Source of the DNA: Cristatella mucedo
Lineage: Eukaryota; Bryozoa; Phylactolaemata; Cristatellidae
Direction: 5' to 3'
Length of the DNA stretch: 64,000 nt
NCBI GenBank assembly: GCA_009760855.2
Contig: WPIO01000004.1
Span: 938,501 to 1,002,500, forward strand
Both the position numbers and the translations under genes were made by a program. This document shows positions 24,096 through 35,900 of the stretch, piece after piece. A model generated the notes under the pieces. That model saw only the letters and a program-made list of their open reading frames with translations, ran no database searches and was not told the DNA's origin. Every line of letters begins with the position of its first letter. The stretch's first letter is position 1.

Positions 24096-24469
24096 TGAGT
24101 AGCCTAATTAATATTCTCATGTCAATGGTAAAATGCTCTGTATTAGCTGTCGAGCTAATCATACCTTCGGTTCGGACCAGCGTATACGTATTGTCGCCAG
24201 ATCTTGTAGCAAGAATCAAGCTAAACAGGGCTTTTAATCATCTATTGACTATTCTTGATAAGTCACGTGGACTCTCATGCTCGGCTAACCATATACGTTC
24301 CCACTTGCACTGTGACGAATTTCAGGAGACAAGCTAATAGTGGTGAATGCAGGTGTACCTACCTTTAGAAAAAGCCTGCATGTCTTGCCTATCATTGTTG
24401 TATAGCCAAGAAAAGGCTTGCAGCCATGTGAATCCTTATTGAATGGCATAGTGTATTAGTTTGAAATTA

Positions 24470-24575
24470 CATCCGTGACATAGTTAAAGAATGATCGCTC
24501 CGCAAAGCTATGCAAAGCGCTTCGAAATAGATCGAGTTCTCTGAAGGCACTATATAAAAGTATATTATTGTTATT
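24470..24575 (+). mobile_element. L2 3' tail
   Basis: The tail signature (gttctctgaaggcactatataaaagtatattattgttatt-like) has diverged more than in neighbouring copies. Confidence 0.6.
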
Positions 24576-24689
24576 AGTGTCGGCATAACTTGAAAAATGG
24601 ATTCGCACTGTCATCCGAAAAAGGCAATGTTTGAGGATGATTGAGAACTTTTGAACTAATTGCAACCTTGTGAAAGAATGCATGATTTA

Positions 24690-24800
24690 CTTACCATTCA
24701 ATTGCATTTCACTTTACAGCAAATGTAAAGCGCCTAGAGAGAGATTAAGTTCTCTGAGGGCGCTTTATCAAGTGAATTATAATTATTATTATTAATGCAC
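24690..24800 (+). mobile_element. L2 3' tail
   Basis: A clean copy of the tail: accattcaattgcatttc, then gtaaagcgcctagagagag and gttctctgagggcgcttta, then an ATT-rich end. Confidence 0.75.
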
Positions 24801-26425
24801 TACTTCCTGTATAGGTTAGGTACAAAGCGGAGTTCCATTATTCTGTACTTCTTTGTAGCTGAAGATTTCAGCATGAATATACCGCTTTAATTTCTCATTC
24901 AATATTTAAAGTTTAAATGGTACTCGACTCATCTAACTATTTTCACGAATATTCTAGGAGAAGATTATTGCAAATAAATTTTAGTAAAGACTTTTTATAG
25001 GTCGCATTGGTAAACCAGATCTTTTCATTTTTATGACCAACATTAAATCTTCAGTATAGACGGTCGTATATTGACTGTCGCAGTTCATTTCCTTTCGTTT
25101 GTTTCCAGTGGTTTGCTAATTATGCAATCTTTTTTGACTCAATCACTTCTCTGTTCATTTGTCGTAGCCACTGCTCTGACTTCAGTGACTGTACATGCAG
25201 ACAGAGTCAGCAGGCAACAATAACAGAATCGACTTATTGCATTCAATTGCAATTGACCACTGAAAGTAGACCCTTGGTTCTTCTAGACCTCCATTGATGA
25301 GCAAATGATAATCTCTGTCTTGCCAGCAATGCCGTCAATATAACGGTCAAAATTTTTCTAAGAGTAGCTACTAACGTCTGATGCACTGTTTGTTACTAAT
25401 TATTGTCGTATTGTCTAAATATGCAATTGTTTCCTGTTAATTTCAATTCTGACAGCTCCATTAAAATTTCCTTAATCTAATGAGATTATACTCGAGCAAA
25501 ACATAATACCCAATAACATTAAAATAAGAAAATTATCTGTTTAATATGCATCCAGAAAATAAATGAAAAATGACTGCCTTTGAAACCCTTTTTAGGTATG
25601 TAGTACCTCATCACAGCAATTCTTTATTTCATCAAAGCTTGAGCGACTTCGTCGGCCCTTGTAGAAAAACGCCTCAAAGACGACAGATTATGTTGGCTTG
25701 CGTAAAATAATATTAGCCGCGACTACGAACGGCAAAAATATTAAAATAATGGGACCCTTTGGGATTTAAAAGGCACGAGGAATAAATTTGACGTTGAATT
25801 AGTCGAAAACTAAGCCTAACTGGATCTTCGGGTATTTTAGTAGGATTTTCAAAGGGATATAAGTTTTTAGCATGATTAGGTTACAATCTGCATCTACTCA
25901 TATCCTCCAAGCTTCTTTACTGATTTATTTAGCAGAAATATGTATATACTTTTAGTAAAGTGGTTGTTAATAAGCTATTATGGAGTCTCAGCGTCAGTGA
26001 GTAAATTGAGTTGTCATAATAACAAGATTCACATTTACCAATGCGAAATAGGAACTCACTTGAATCTCACCAACGATTACAGAGCTAGCAAAACATCTAA
26101 AAACTTACCTAGTTACATGTAGTATGCATCTTGATTAAACTTTCCTTACTGTGTCGGTTGCTTTCAAGAGATTTAAACTTACCAAGAATTCTAAGGAATA
26201 AAAAGTGACAACACATACCCGACACCCACTAATTCATAAAATTACCAACATTACATAGTGACAACATTTCACTAATATTTTTAGATTATTGACTTATACG
26301 AGGAGCGGCCAGCTTCAACTAAGGCCCGCCTCCTAAATGAATGCGCATTACCTTATAAAAAATATAGTTCGATTCTAATAAAGATGCATTTCTTGAAGGA
26401 ACCGCAAAAGTTGGAAAGATTGAGG

Positions 26426-26468
<43 letters not shown>

Positions 26469-28050
26469 ATATATATATTTATTTATTTATATATATATAT
26501 ATAATGTTAAGCTCCTGTTACTGAGTGGGCATGAATTTACTAAAAAAATAATCTAACTATTAAATTAAAATAGCAGTGAGACTGAACGGTGTATTATTAA
26601 CAATTTCTGCATAGCATATTTTACGAAAATTGTCGATATCCATTCAGAGCTTATTGCTTTTAATGTTGGCTTTATGGTACCGGAAACAATAAAAATTAAT
26701 TATAAAATAAAATTATAATCAACAATTGCGTCGACTGATGTTTGCCTAAGTATTAGAGCTGTAGAATTTACAGTGTACCAGATGGCAGATAAAAGCCAAT
26801 TAATTCGCATCCATTGTTTACCCATAGGTGTAATTTCAATAGCTGCATGGCATTCGTGGAAACCATTCCGTTTAGTCAACATGTGTGCTGCCCTGGGTAA
26901 CATATACTTAGTCGACGGCAAAATATCACAGCAATTTCACGACGACATTTATAATTGATGCATTGAGGGTCTAGCACATGATGCACTGGTGTATTCAAAT
27001 CACAATTCTCCGATCGCGTTCCATTCATTCAGAATGGGGCTAGGTAGCATCCGGCATACGAGTCACCAGCGGAATTCTGTGAGGTTCTGATCTCGATCTT
27101 GGGCTGTTTTCTATGAATATCTTGCCTCTGCAACTCGTAATGGGACCCTGTGGCGAGTTTATCTCTTCTATGCTGATTACTGGCAGCTGTCTTTTTCGTC
27201 TAAAGAGTCATAGATCATGAAGGGATCAATAAATGGAACGCTCGCCTTGCTGTAATTCAATACTTGGTGTCGGCCAATGTTCTAAGACTGGGCCAGGATA
27301 AAATTAATCTTCAACCCATTCCGGCCCATTCAAAGAGTGTGACTGCGCACTGGGAGACTTGTCTCGTGTAGTTTGTATAATTGTGTAATATAGTGCACAA
27401 TAATAACTAATAATACCAATAATAATAGTGCAGAAATACTTTTGACTGTGTGCTTACATCATAAATGTGCTTTTTGAGACCAGTGTATGAATAAGGAACA
27501 ATCGAGCCATGGCTAACCGTCATTATCCATTCCTGTTTAGTTATATGAACTGTCTACCGCAATGGGCTGCTAAAAATCTAGCTATCTCTACTTTTGGCTA
27601 GCCTCAACTACTCCAATGCCGTTTAGACCGTCCTAGAGAAAACTGTTGGACGGCTGCCTATGCAGCCGGTAATAAATATGGCTGCCAAGCCATGCGCCAC
27701 GTTTAAAGGCATCCCCAAGTATTTGCCTTGCTGCGTAAGCTGCAATATTGAATAGTCGGTAAATTATTACGGAGAAAGGTTTCTACTCTTACCATCGAGG
27801 CCTATGACGACTTGGCTTCTTCACATCGAGCCGAACTGCTGCCAAAGCTTCAGCCGCACCGTTCCCTCGTGTCTTCTGTGTGCGACATATTAGCCGTCCT
27901 GTTTCCGGACTTTCATAATTTAGTAGTATGATACTTTGCTCTGCATTTTCTAATTTTCCAATTTTTTAATTAGTGGGTAAGATTGGTGTCCTGATTATGC
28001 ATTGGTTCCGGCTGAAGCTTGCTGCTTCATGAAAGCTTAGAGTTTCCTGT
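24801..28050. other. AT-rich intergenic stretch
   Basis: No frame, splice structure or repeat family is supported here. A dinucleotide repeat at 26,430-26,505 is annotated separately. Short frames near 25,940 and 26,773 look like chance. Confidence 0.5.
26430..26505. repeat. (TA)n microsatellite
   Basis: Mostly TA dinucleotides with a short TTTA/TTTG interruption in the middle. Confidence 0.95.
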
Positions 28051-28104
28051 GAGTCACCACGAATGATGGCCGTATCGGTAAACATAAGCCTAAATGTTGT
28101 TTCA

Positions 28105-28412
28105 CGCGGTCGCGCTCACGCGGTCAGCGCTCACGTTCCGGGTCTGAGCTCACGTTCCGGGTCTGCGCTCACGTTCCGGGTCATCGCGCACGTTCCGGGT
28201 CAGCGCGCACGTTCCGGGTCAGCGCGCACGTTCCGGGTCAGCGCGCACGTTCCGGGTCAGCGCGCACGTTCCGGGTCAGTGCGCACGTTCCGGGTCAGCG
28301 CGCACGTTCCGGGTCAGCGGGCACGCTCCGGGTCAGCGAGAACTTTCCGGGTCTCAGCGCACGTTCCGGGTCTCAGCGCACGTTCCGGGTCTCAGCACAC
28401 GTTCCGGGTCGG
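28105..28412. repeat. 19-bp GC-rich minisatellite
   Basis: About fifteen copies of a 19-base unit (cagcgcgcacgttccgggt) with CpG in every copy. It begins with imperfect units (gctcacgttccgggtctga). It lies just before the 5' part of a plus-strand LINE. Confidence 0.95.
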
Positions 28413-28639
28413 TTTTCTGCTTCCAGCTCTCATTCTTAAACGTAGTCCGTGTACTTATTGATTACATAAGCAAGTAACATCTGTGCATGACCGTGCGTCT
28501 ACAGAAACCTGCTGCGTCGTGGGCGGGCAACTTCCGCGTCTTCAAATTCGGGCGGGATTATTTCTTTTCAATTACCTCCCGTTGCCTTCTCAGCAGAGCT
28601 TCGGGCTTTTGCAAAATACGAAATAGCCGCCCCTTGATG

Positions 28640-30945
28640 CAAAGGTGCCCCGCTTCAGACTTTCTGCAGGCGCGCACAAGCAATACTTTCCAGCTGAGCT
28701 CTGGGAGCTTGCCGGGCGATTAGCATGGGGCGCAGTATTAGGTTCTACAAATACGAGTACGCGTCTCTCTTTAGAAGGTATCTTCAAAGGCTTACGGGCG
28801 GCACTTCTTCAAAGCAAGCATTCCGACGCCGAAAATAAACTTCGAAGATACTCTAACCCAATACTTGACGTAGTTATTGAGAATGACATTCACCTATTCG
28901 CTTTTACCGAGACCTATGTAAAATCACCTACCTGCCAGCCCATAACCGACGCAACCTAAAAGGCTTATCCTTCTTTCATATCCCTAGATCAATCAAACTC
29001 AGTTGGTGTGTCGTTATTATCGCCTGTTCCTCCTTCAATTTAAAACTGTTTGCATTCCTCTCAAAGCGATTCTTTTGAGCATCTTGTTTCGAGTTCATCC
29101 GGCAGTGTTCTACGGCCACATCCATGTTCCAAATCTCTGCGTATCTCTGGTTTCTCCGGTCTTATGTCGACTGTGTCTGCAGCATATCAATCTTTCCGCG
29201 TAATGAGTTATTTTGCGGGCGCGTCATCGCCGTCACGTGGCTCCACCCCCCCCCCCCCAGCCGAGGTTCCGTTCGCCCAACGGTCGCGCTCCCTGCCGGC
29301 ATGTGACGTGTTCCGGCACGTGACGCCGAGCAATTCACTTTCTGCCTGTGCGTCGGCCTGTACGTACGCTATCCACTCACTTCTCTCTCTTAGCACCACG
29401 TGTTCCGGAGCAGCACGCACGACGGCTGCTATATCATATAATACAGCCGTCGTCGACAACGCCATGACTCGCTTGTGGGGGCTTCGCTCTCCGTTCCGCC
29501 GCCATCTCGCGCCCACGAGCCTCTACAATTGTACCATTCATTTTGATAACTGATCTCACGCCTTAAGGACCAAATTTCGTGCAATAATTGACAAACTTTC
29601 TCTTGTGGCTCAATTGCATGGCTCTTCTTACATCTAGAGTTACACACTGGCCAACTTTTCCCCCAACAACTGCACGCTATCATCACCAATTATTCCCAAA
29701 TTCGGCTTATCTAACCACGTGCAGGTCTTATTCTGCCTACAATGTGTGCCAGCCTTTTCCTCTAAAATCACCTGAATCATGAAACCTCAAGACCCGTTGC
29801 ATCGATGCTGTCCACGAGGAAATATTTCCTTCGCCTCAGCTGCTCAATCTTGCATTCGAACTGTCATCATTTTTAGAATGCTGCAAGACGACGCTAGCTG
29901 ACATGCCCGACGAGTCTGCACCACTGACTAAACGCACCGTTCAGCCGGCCTGTGGTTTACGTAAACATTAAACTACCTGAGTCTACTAGTACTGCAACTA
30001 AACACTCTTACTAAATTAATAATAATTATTGCTAACTACTAACTGATACTACCTACTTACTATTAACTACTTCCGGCAGCTTGTGATACTATCGATCACA
30101 AAGTCCTTCTTGAGCGGCCCTCATCTCGCCTGGGCATCACTTGCACTGCATTGCATTAGTTCCGGTCTAATCTCAGTGGGAGACTCCAGAGTCTTGATGT
30201 GAATGGACAAAGATCGTCCGAGGAGCCTCTGAAATATGTGGTACCTCAGGGCTCCGTGCTAGGTCCGGATCTTTTCACGGTTTACACTCTGCCTCTTGCC
30301 GATGTAATTGCCAAGCACAATTTAGGCTGTCACTTCTATGCGCATGACACTCAGATGTATCTTTGCTTTGATTCCTCCCAGCCTTCGGGCAATTCGACTT
30401 CTCTCAACTCACTTGCTGCATGTATTAATGACATCTGCAATTAGATGCCAGCTAATTTTCGACAACTAAACGATGATGAAACTAACTCACTAGTTATGGG
30501 AAAACCAGGGGGATTCAGAAATTGGAAAGGCTGACGCTCAAAATTGACTCTACCAGCATAACTCTTGCTTAATCAGCTCAAAATCTTGGCGTAATTTTCC
30601 ATAAACCTCTCGTTAAAGGACCACTTCAGCTCTACCATCAAGTCTGCCTACTTTCAGCTACATAACATTGTGAAAATTCGGACTTTTTAGGCTGAGATAA
30701 CACATCTAACTTGGTCCATGCATTTGTGAAATCTCGTCTTGACTTCTGTAACTCAGTGCTTGCTGATCTACCGGCCTCTGCACACAGGCACTTACAGTTG
30801 GTGAAAGACTCTGCAGCTATGAATGTCTTCGGTGAGCGTCGCAGTTGCCTCATCACACCACTTCTCGCCGACCAGCACTGGCTCCCAGTCAGGCAACGTA
30901 TTGACTTCGAGGTTTTGTCACTCACTTTTAGGTATCTCTGAGCCG
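28640..30945 (+). mobile_element. L2-type LINE with endonuclease and RT remnants
   Basis: In order on the plus strand: an endonuclease-start segment (ILDVVIENDIHLFAFTETYV, 28,860-28,920); a broken middle; DLNGQRS-type sequence, then VVPQGSVLGPDLFTVYT and FYAHDTQMYL (30,199-30,444); DKTN-region remnants; then FVKSRLDFCNSVLADLPASA and LLADQHWLPVRQRIDFEVLS (30,711-30,941). The catalytic YADD is changed to YAHD, and stops and frameshifts occur throughout. A GC-rich block (29,205-29,530) interrupts it. The 3' tail is missing; the copy ends about 215 bases beyond the PINX1-like gene's poly(A) signal. Confidence 0.8.
29205..29530. promoter_or_regulatory. CpG-rich block with three E-boxes
   Basis: CACGTG occurs at 29,234-29,239, 29,317-29,322 and 29,397-29,402, with TGACGTG at 29,304-29,310. 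On the minus strand gagATGGCGGCgg near 29,505 resembles a YY1 site. A 10-bp perfect stem (29,419-29,428 with 29,444-29,453) is also present. The density suggests a regulatory element or CpG-island promoter, but no gene is tied to it. Confidence 0.3.
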
Positions 30946-31178
30946 GCCACAGACACCCATCTGTTCCTGGTCAGTCTGGCCACGGGAACAAGTGATAAAC
31001 AAGCGTCTACAAAGCACCTTAAGAGCAAGACAGAGGCATCTGCCAATCCTCCAAGGGCAGTCACCGGCAGTGGAACAAAGGGAAGCGGTTCCCAGCCCGA
31101 CTCGGAAGAGTTTCTGAGCACTCAGCCGCTTAACATATCGAGCTGCCGACGCCTCTATAAAGTCGGCTGGTCATCTTG

Positions 31179-31184
31179 TTTATT
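31179..31184 (-). terminator. Candidate poly(A) signal of the PINX1-like gene
   Basis: The minus strand reads AATAAA about 200 bases after the stop codon at 31,381, a normal distance for a short 3' UTR. Confidence 0.5.
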
Positions 31185-31380
31185 ACTGCTTTTGCTTTGC
31201 TGCTAACTTGGGGCACAACGGCTCACCCGTGGCTGCCCACGATTGACACACGGTAGTTGCCAAATGATCGGCGGTGCACTGGGGGGAAGAGATAGGGGGG
31301 GGACAACACGGTGAGAGCTTTCGCCGGCAGCGCCCAGAGCAGCAGCAGCCACCGCTGCCCAGACAGCCTCGGCCCGCCGG

Positions 31381-32924
31381 TCACGGTCGATGCGACAGCT
31401 GCCTTGCCATCGGCACCGACGCCGGATAGCCCGTGTAACCTCTGAGGCAGTGGATATTCGAGCCCACGAAAAAGTTGGGCTTGGCGAGCCCGCTGCCGAG
31501 CCTGCTGCCAGCCGCCGCCGGCCGGGCGGCAGCGACCCTTGCGGCGCCTCTGGAAGCCGCTGTCACCGCTCGTGCGCCGCTGCCGCTGCCGCCGCCAGGT
31601 GCAGGGCGCTGGCCAGATTGCCTGCGGTGCGGCTCGGAGGACGACGCGAAGTGCGACATGGCTTTGGCGGCGCGCTTCTTCGCTCGCTCCACCAGCCGCC
31701 GCAGCTTGCTCGGCAGCTGCATCGACTGAGCGTCGAATCCCCGCTCGCTGCTGCTGCTGCTGCAGCCACCGTCGTCGTCGCCGCCTCGACAGTCGCTGGC
31801 GCCTCCGTCGGTGCGCATGACGTCACCACGGCCGGCTGCTCCGGCGGCACGTGACTGCGAGCGGGTCGCCTTCTCGGCTCGCCTGCCTTTGACCTCGGCG
31901 TCGGCACGCCCGCGAGGCTGCTGCTGCTGCTGCTTTTCGATGCCTGCCGCCTCCATCTTGCGTGGCTCCTCGCCGTCCTCGCTCGGATGTCCAACGGCCG
32001 CCGCAGCCACTGGTACAGCCGTCGGCGATGCCCGGCCGCGACGGTCGTGCTTCCGCTGCCGCCCGCCCTTCACGATCGCCTTTTCGGCAGGCGACGAACT
32101 GTCGCCAGCAAGAGGCGATTCCTCACCGCCGCTGCAGCCGAGCGGCGGCTGCGGAATGCCCACGGGGTCGACGACGGAGTCGCTAGCGTCGCCGCCAACG
32201 GCAGCTTCCGGCTTTCGCCTCTTCTTCTTCTCCTTCAAGCGACTCGCGTCCCGATCGGCGCTCGCCACGTCAGGCCATTTCCGGCTGGCGACTTCGTGTG
32301 CGGATCTGTGCCTATCGTGCGCAGCCGCTGCTCCTGCTGCTCGGGCGTCGCGAGCTCTTTTGGAGCTTCTTCCCTCCGTCGAGCTTCGACCTTGCCCGCC
32401 ACCGCTGCAAGACGCGCCGCCTCGAGTCGCCTCGCGACGCTCCCTGGCTCTTTCGAATGGCGATTCGGACGATGCAGCGGCGCTAGCGGACGACGACGCT
32501 GGCGGCGTGTCGCCGTCTGCTTCGTCTTCCGGCTCGGATGGTGCACGGTCGAGCGACGAGTCAGTCGCTGCTGCTGCAGCAGTAGGGGCGGGGCCAGAGA
32601 AAACCAGCAGCTCGATGCTGACGCCTCCGAAGCTTGTGTCGCCCGATGAGTGCTCCGATTTCCGTTTCTTCCTGCGACGAGAGCTCGAGCCGAGAAAGTC
32701 GTCCGGGCTTTCGGCGACCATGGCGGCCGGCAGCTGTGGCTGCGGCGGCATCGCTGCCTCCGCAGCCACAGCGCAGGCTACCTCGACGTGGCCGCCCTTT
32801 CTCCGCTTCTTTTTCCGAGCAGCGGCTCCGCTGTCTGCTTGCGATTCGGCTGCTAGCGATTCGTCGGTCGCACCCACGTCCGTCAGTGGCAGCGCTGTCG
32901 CGTGTGGCGCTCCGCCGTCTCCGC
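31381..32924 (-). CDS. PINX1: PINX1-like A, exon 6: long basic low-complexity tail
   Basis: The acceptor cgaatttctgtag joins in phase to a 513-codon frame ending at TGA 31,381. It is rich in Ala, Ser, Gly, Arg and Glu, with repeated basic clusters (RKKKRRKGG, RRRKKRKSEH, KEKKKRRKPE) that look like nuclear or nucleolar targeting signals. One predicted helix (LPSKLRRLVERAKKRAAKAM) stands out near the end. In human PINX1 the C-terminal part carries the telomerase-inhibitory region; whether this tail does so is unknown. High GC leaves several overlapping frames open on both strands, which are shadows. Confidence 0.8.
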
Positions 32925-35900
32925 CTACAGAAATTCGACCCTAGTGAAGTACGGCCAACGGGAGTGAGGTGCGAACGGACAGAAAGGATGGATGGACAGT
33001 GCGCCGGATATGAACTGCCAAGTCACGCGCCCATCGTATGGCACCTGCTTGCCTGCTCACACGCTGGCCTATCCGAACAGCTGTTGCCCAGGAATGGGGC
33101 AGGCTTTTTTAAAGAGAGGGCATGTCGACGACAAACCATCACTCTAGATCCAGCTTCGAACAGCCACAAAAATGGTAATTGGGCATACATTCTCATTATG
33201 ATAATGATAATAATAATACACTTGTTATAGCGCCCTCAGAGAACTCAACGCGATGAATTGACGATACGATAGCGATTTGTATCTAGCATCGACTGTAGCC
33301 GTAAAGCGGCCGTTAAGGTACTACTCCTCCATCGTGTTAATGGAGTGACACCGATCTGAGCCAGCCTTGGCAAGCCTGCTCTTATGATGCATGTGCAAGA
33401 TGCCTTGGCTAGTCCACTGCCAGCAGGGCGATAGCCATTAAAAGGCTCTTCTGCTGCTAACTAACCGAGGCTGCTTAGTCAGCCCGACCTTAGCTCCCCC
33501 TCCCCCTTCCGGGTAAGGCAAGGAGCTTGCACACGGCAAGCAAAGCACGAAGCATCACACGAGTTCCAGCAAACCTGGCAGCAGTGCAGCAATTACGAGT
33601 ACAACAGCCGTAATAGTTCACTAGGTAAGGCAGCTGCTTTTTACGACCTCGGACCCGAGGTCATGGGTTCGAATCCTGCAGTGAGCAATCCTTTGCAATC
33701 CAATGCTACTGCAAGCGGTGGTGATAGCCGCAAAGGCTTTTCTGTCGCTGTACAAAAAGAGGCTGTTAAATCAGCTAGTATTTTTTTACAACGGCATTGC
33801 TGCAGACGTGCAGGGCCCAAGCTCCAGTGGCCGTCTTAGTCACTAGCCACTAGAGGTCACGACCAGCCATCTGCGTTCCCCTACCCCCCTGAGACCTGGA
33901 GGCTGGTTAGGGGCCAGCCTGGCAAGCCACTGACTGGCTTGGTTTCTTCGTCGATGTGTATATAGGACCTACTAACAACTAACGTTGTCGCATAAGCTCT
34001 AGACCATAGTCAAATGATGCCGACCTGGTCGCTGACCCACCCACAGGAACAGACATCTGGAGTCTACTACATAGTCAATGTTCTTCTTACGCGACGACAA
34101 CTACTCTCCAACTGCCGACTATGGCACATCTTTTTCAGCAGTCCTGAACTGCTACTTCTACGCTACTCACTACCTCAACTGCTCTCCTGACTCTGCTATG
34201 CTTCCCACTTTCTCTTTGTTGCGTGAGACCAAGTCTGTTGGCTACCGAATGCGTAACGAAAGCCGCTTAGGCTGTGAGTGCGCTATACAAAACTCTCCCG
34301 CGTAACACCCACGTGGTCTTTATGACTTTGTGGAGTTACAGACGGAGATACATTACATTCTACTGCAGGCCACCAATTTGGATTCGGCCAGAGAACATGG
34401 CATTAACGCAGGGGCACGGCAGTGCCGAGGTAGTTTCTTCGGCAGTCTATAGCTACAATTTTGTCAATATGACATTCCATGTCCAGTTGTGTGGCTCCCT
34501 ATGGCCCACAGATTGTCCGTGAAAGACGCTTTGATTCACTCTGGCTCATGCACATGGGGGCACTCGGCCTCTAGTGACTAGAAAACGTCTCTCCTTCGAC
34601 TGCCCAGAGTCTATCACACAGGACATGACTCTTGAAGCACGGGCATGCACGGGCATGACGTGTAGAACCTTATTTGCCGGGTCACACTGCAGCATTAACC
34701 CGTAACGGTGGTGCACTAATCAGCCGCTTGTTCATCCGGCAGCACTTTCCCCTTTCACGTTTCTGCAAAACATCTCAACTATCTTTGAATTCTGCTCTCT
34801 GACTCAGCCAACACGATCAGTCATTTACAGGCACTTCTATGCCAACTAGGAAGGGCGAGTACCACCTTGGAAGACATTTCGGAAGGTTCGATACCATCAG
34901 CTGTCGGCATCCCTTGTACTCGTGCGTCTGCATCCCTAAATTCCATGTCTTTGCCCCCTACTCCATGTCTGTACTCAAAAAAGCACTTGCGCATGCTTGC
35001 AAGAGGCTTCCTTTTGCCACTGCTTGCTGAGACATTTACTGATCAACTAATGCCTAGGGCCAATTTCACCTGTACGAAACACGGCAACCTTAAACACAAC
35101 AGTGGCAGTCGAAGGCAAGCCCGGTAGCCATCTCCTACACTGACCTCTGGTTTTGGATGCACTTGTCCAACAACTCCCAATGACGTTCCACTATAAGCTT
35201 ACCTACAAACTACACGAAATCTCTTGATTTCCAACAGCACACAAATCCGGATGATGGTTAACAGGCATACATATTAATTGATTTCTTTATGCACCAGCTT
35301 GCTAAGCTAAGCTAAGCACTTGCTAAGCTAGGCCCTTGTATGGGCATGATCAGGCAGTCGATTAAAAAGCAGTGGCTGGTGAGATGTTTCCTATGATCGC
35401 CATAACTCAGCCTCACTTTACAGAAATGTTCTACTTTCCGACACAACAAACCTTGGGGAAATAAGCAACAATTTATATCAGCAAATTGGAACCGCCTTGG
35501 CCGTGGAAATAAGCAAAGAGCCTGCCATACTGCAAGCCCAGCGATGCAAACTCTCTTCACCCAGGCAGCAGGGGGGATGGTGGCAGGATGCAGCACTACA
35601 ATGCACGTAGCCCTTGTGACAACCAGCAGCAGCCAGCAGAGAATGTCAGCACAGGACCGCATGAGACACCCACGAGAGAGTCCTGAATAAAGAAAACTAC
35701 ATTAATCTAGATGCAACGTCACATACTCGTGTACTAGTTTGGCTATTGCACTCTGATCCAAGGAGGCCCTGATTTTGGCGACTGGAGAATATCAAAAAAA
35801 ATTTTAATTTCACTGATCACATATTTGTTTAAGGTACCTTTCAAAAGAAAAATATATTAGAAATGGGATCGAAAGCTCTGACGATTTCCACATAAAAGAA

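Noticed and set aside
28063-28461. 132-codon frame with 19-residue repeats
   Set aside because: A 19-base unit read in one frame gives a 57-base protein period. This is simply the minisatellite.
31390-32944. Long plus-strand frames (up to 377 codons) opposite the last exon of PINX1-like A
   Set aside because: They mirror the GC-rich exon. The minus-strand frame is the one supported by an acceptor, phase and family position.
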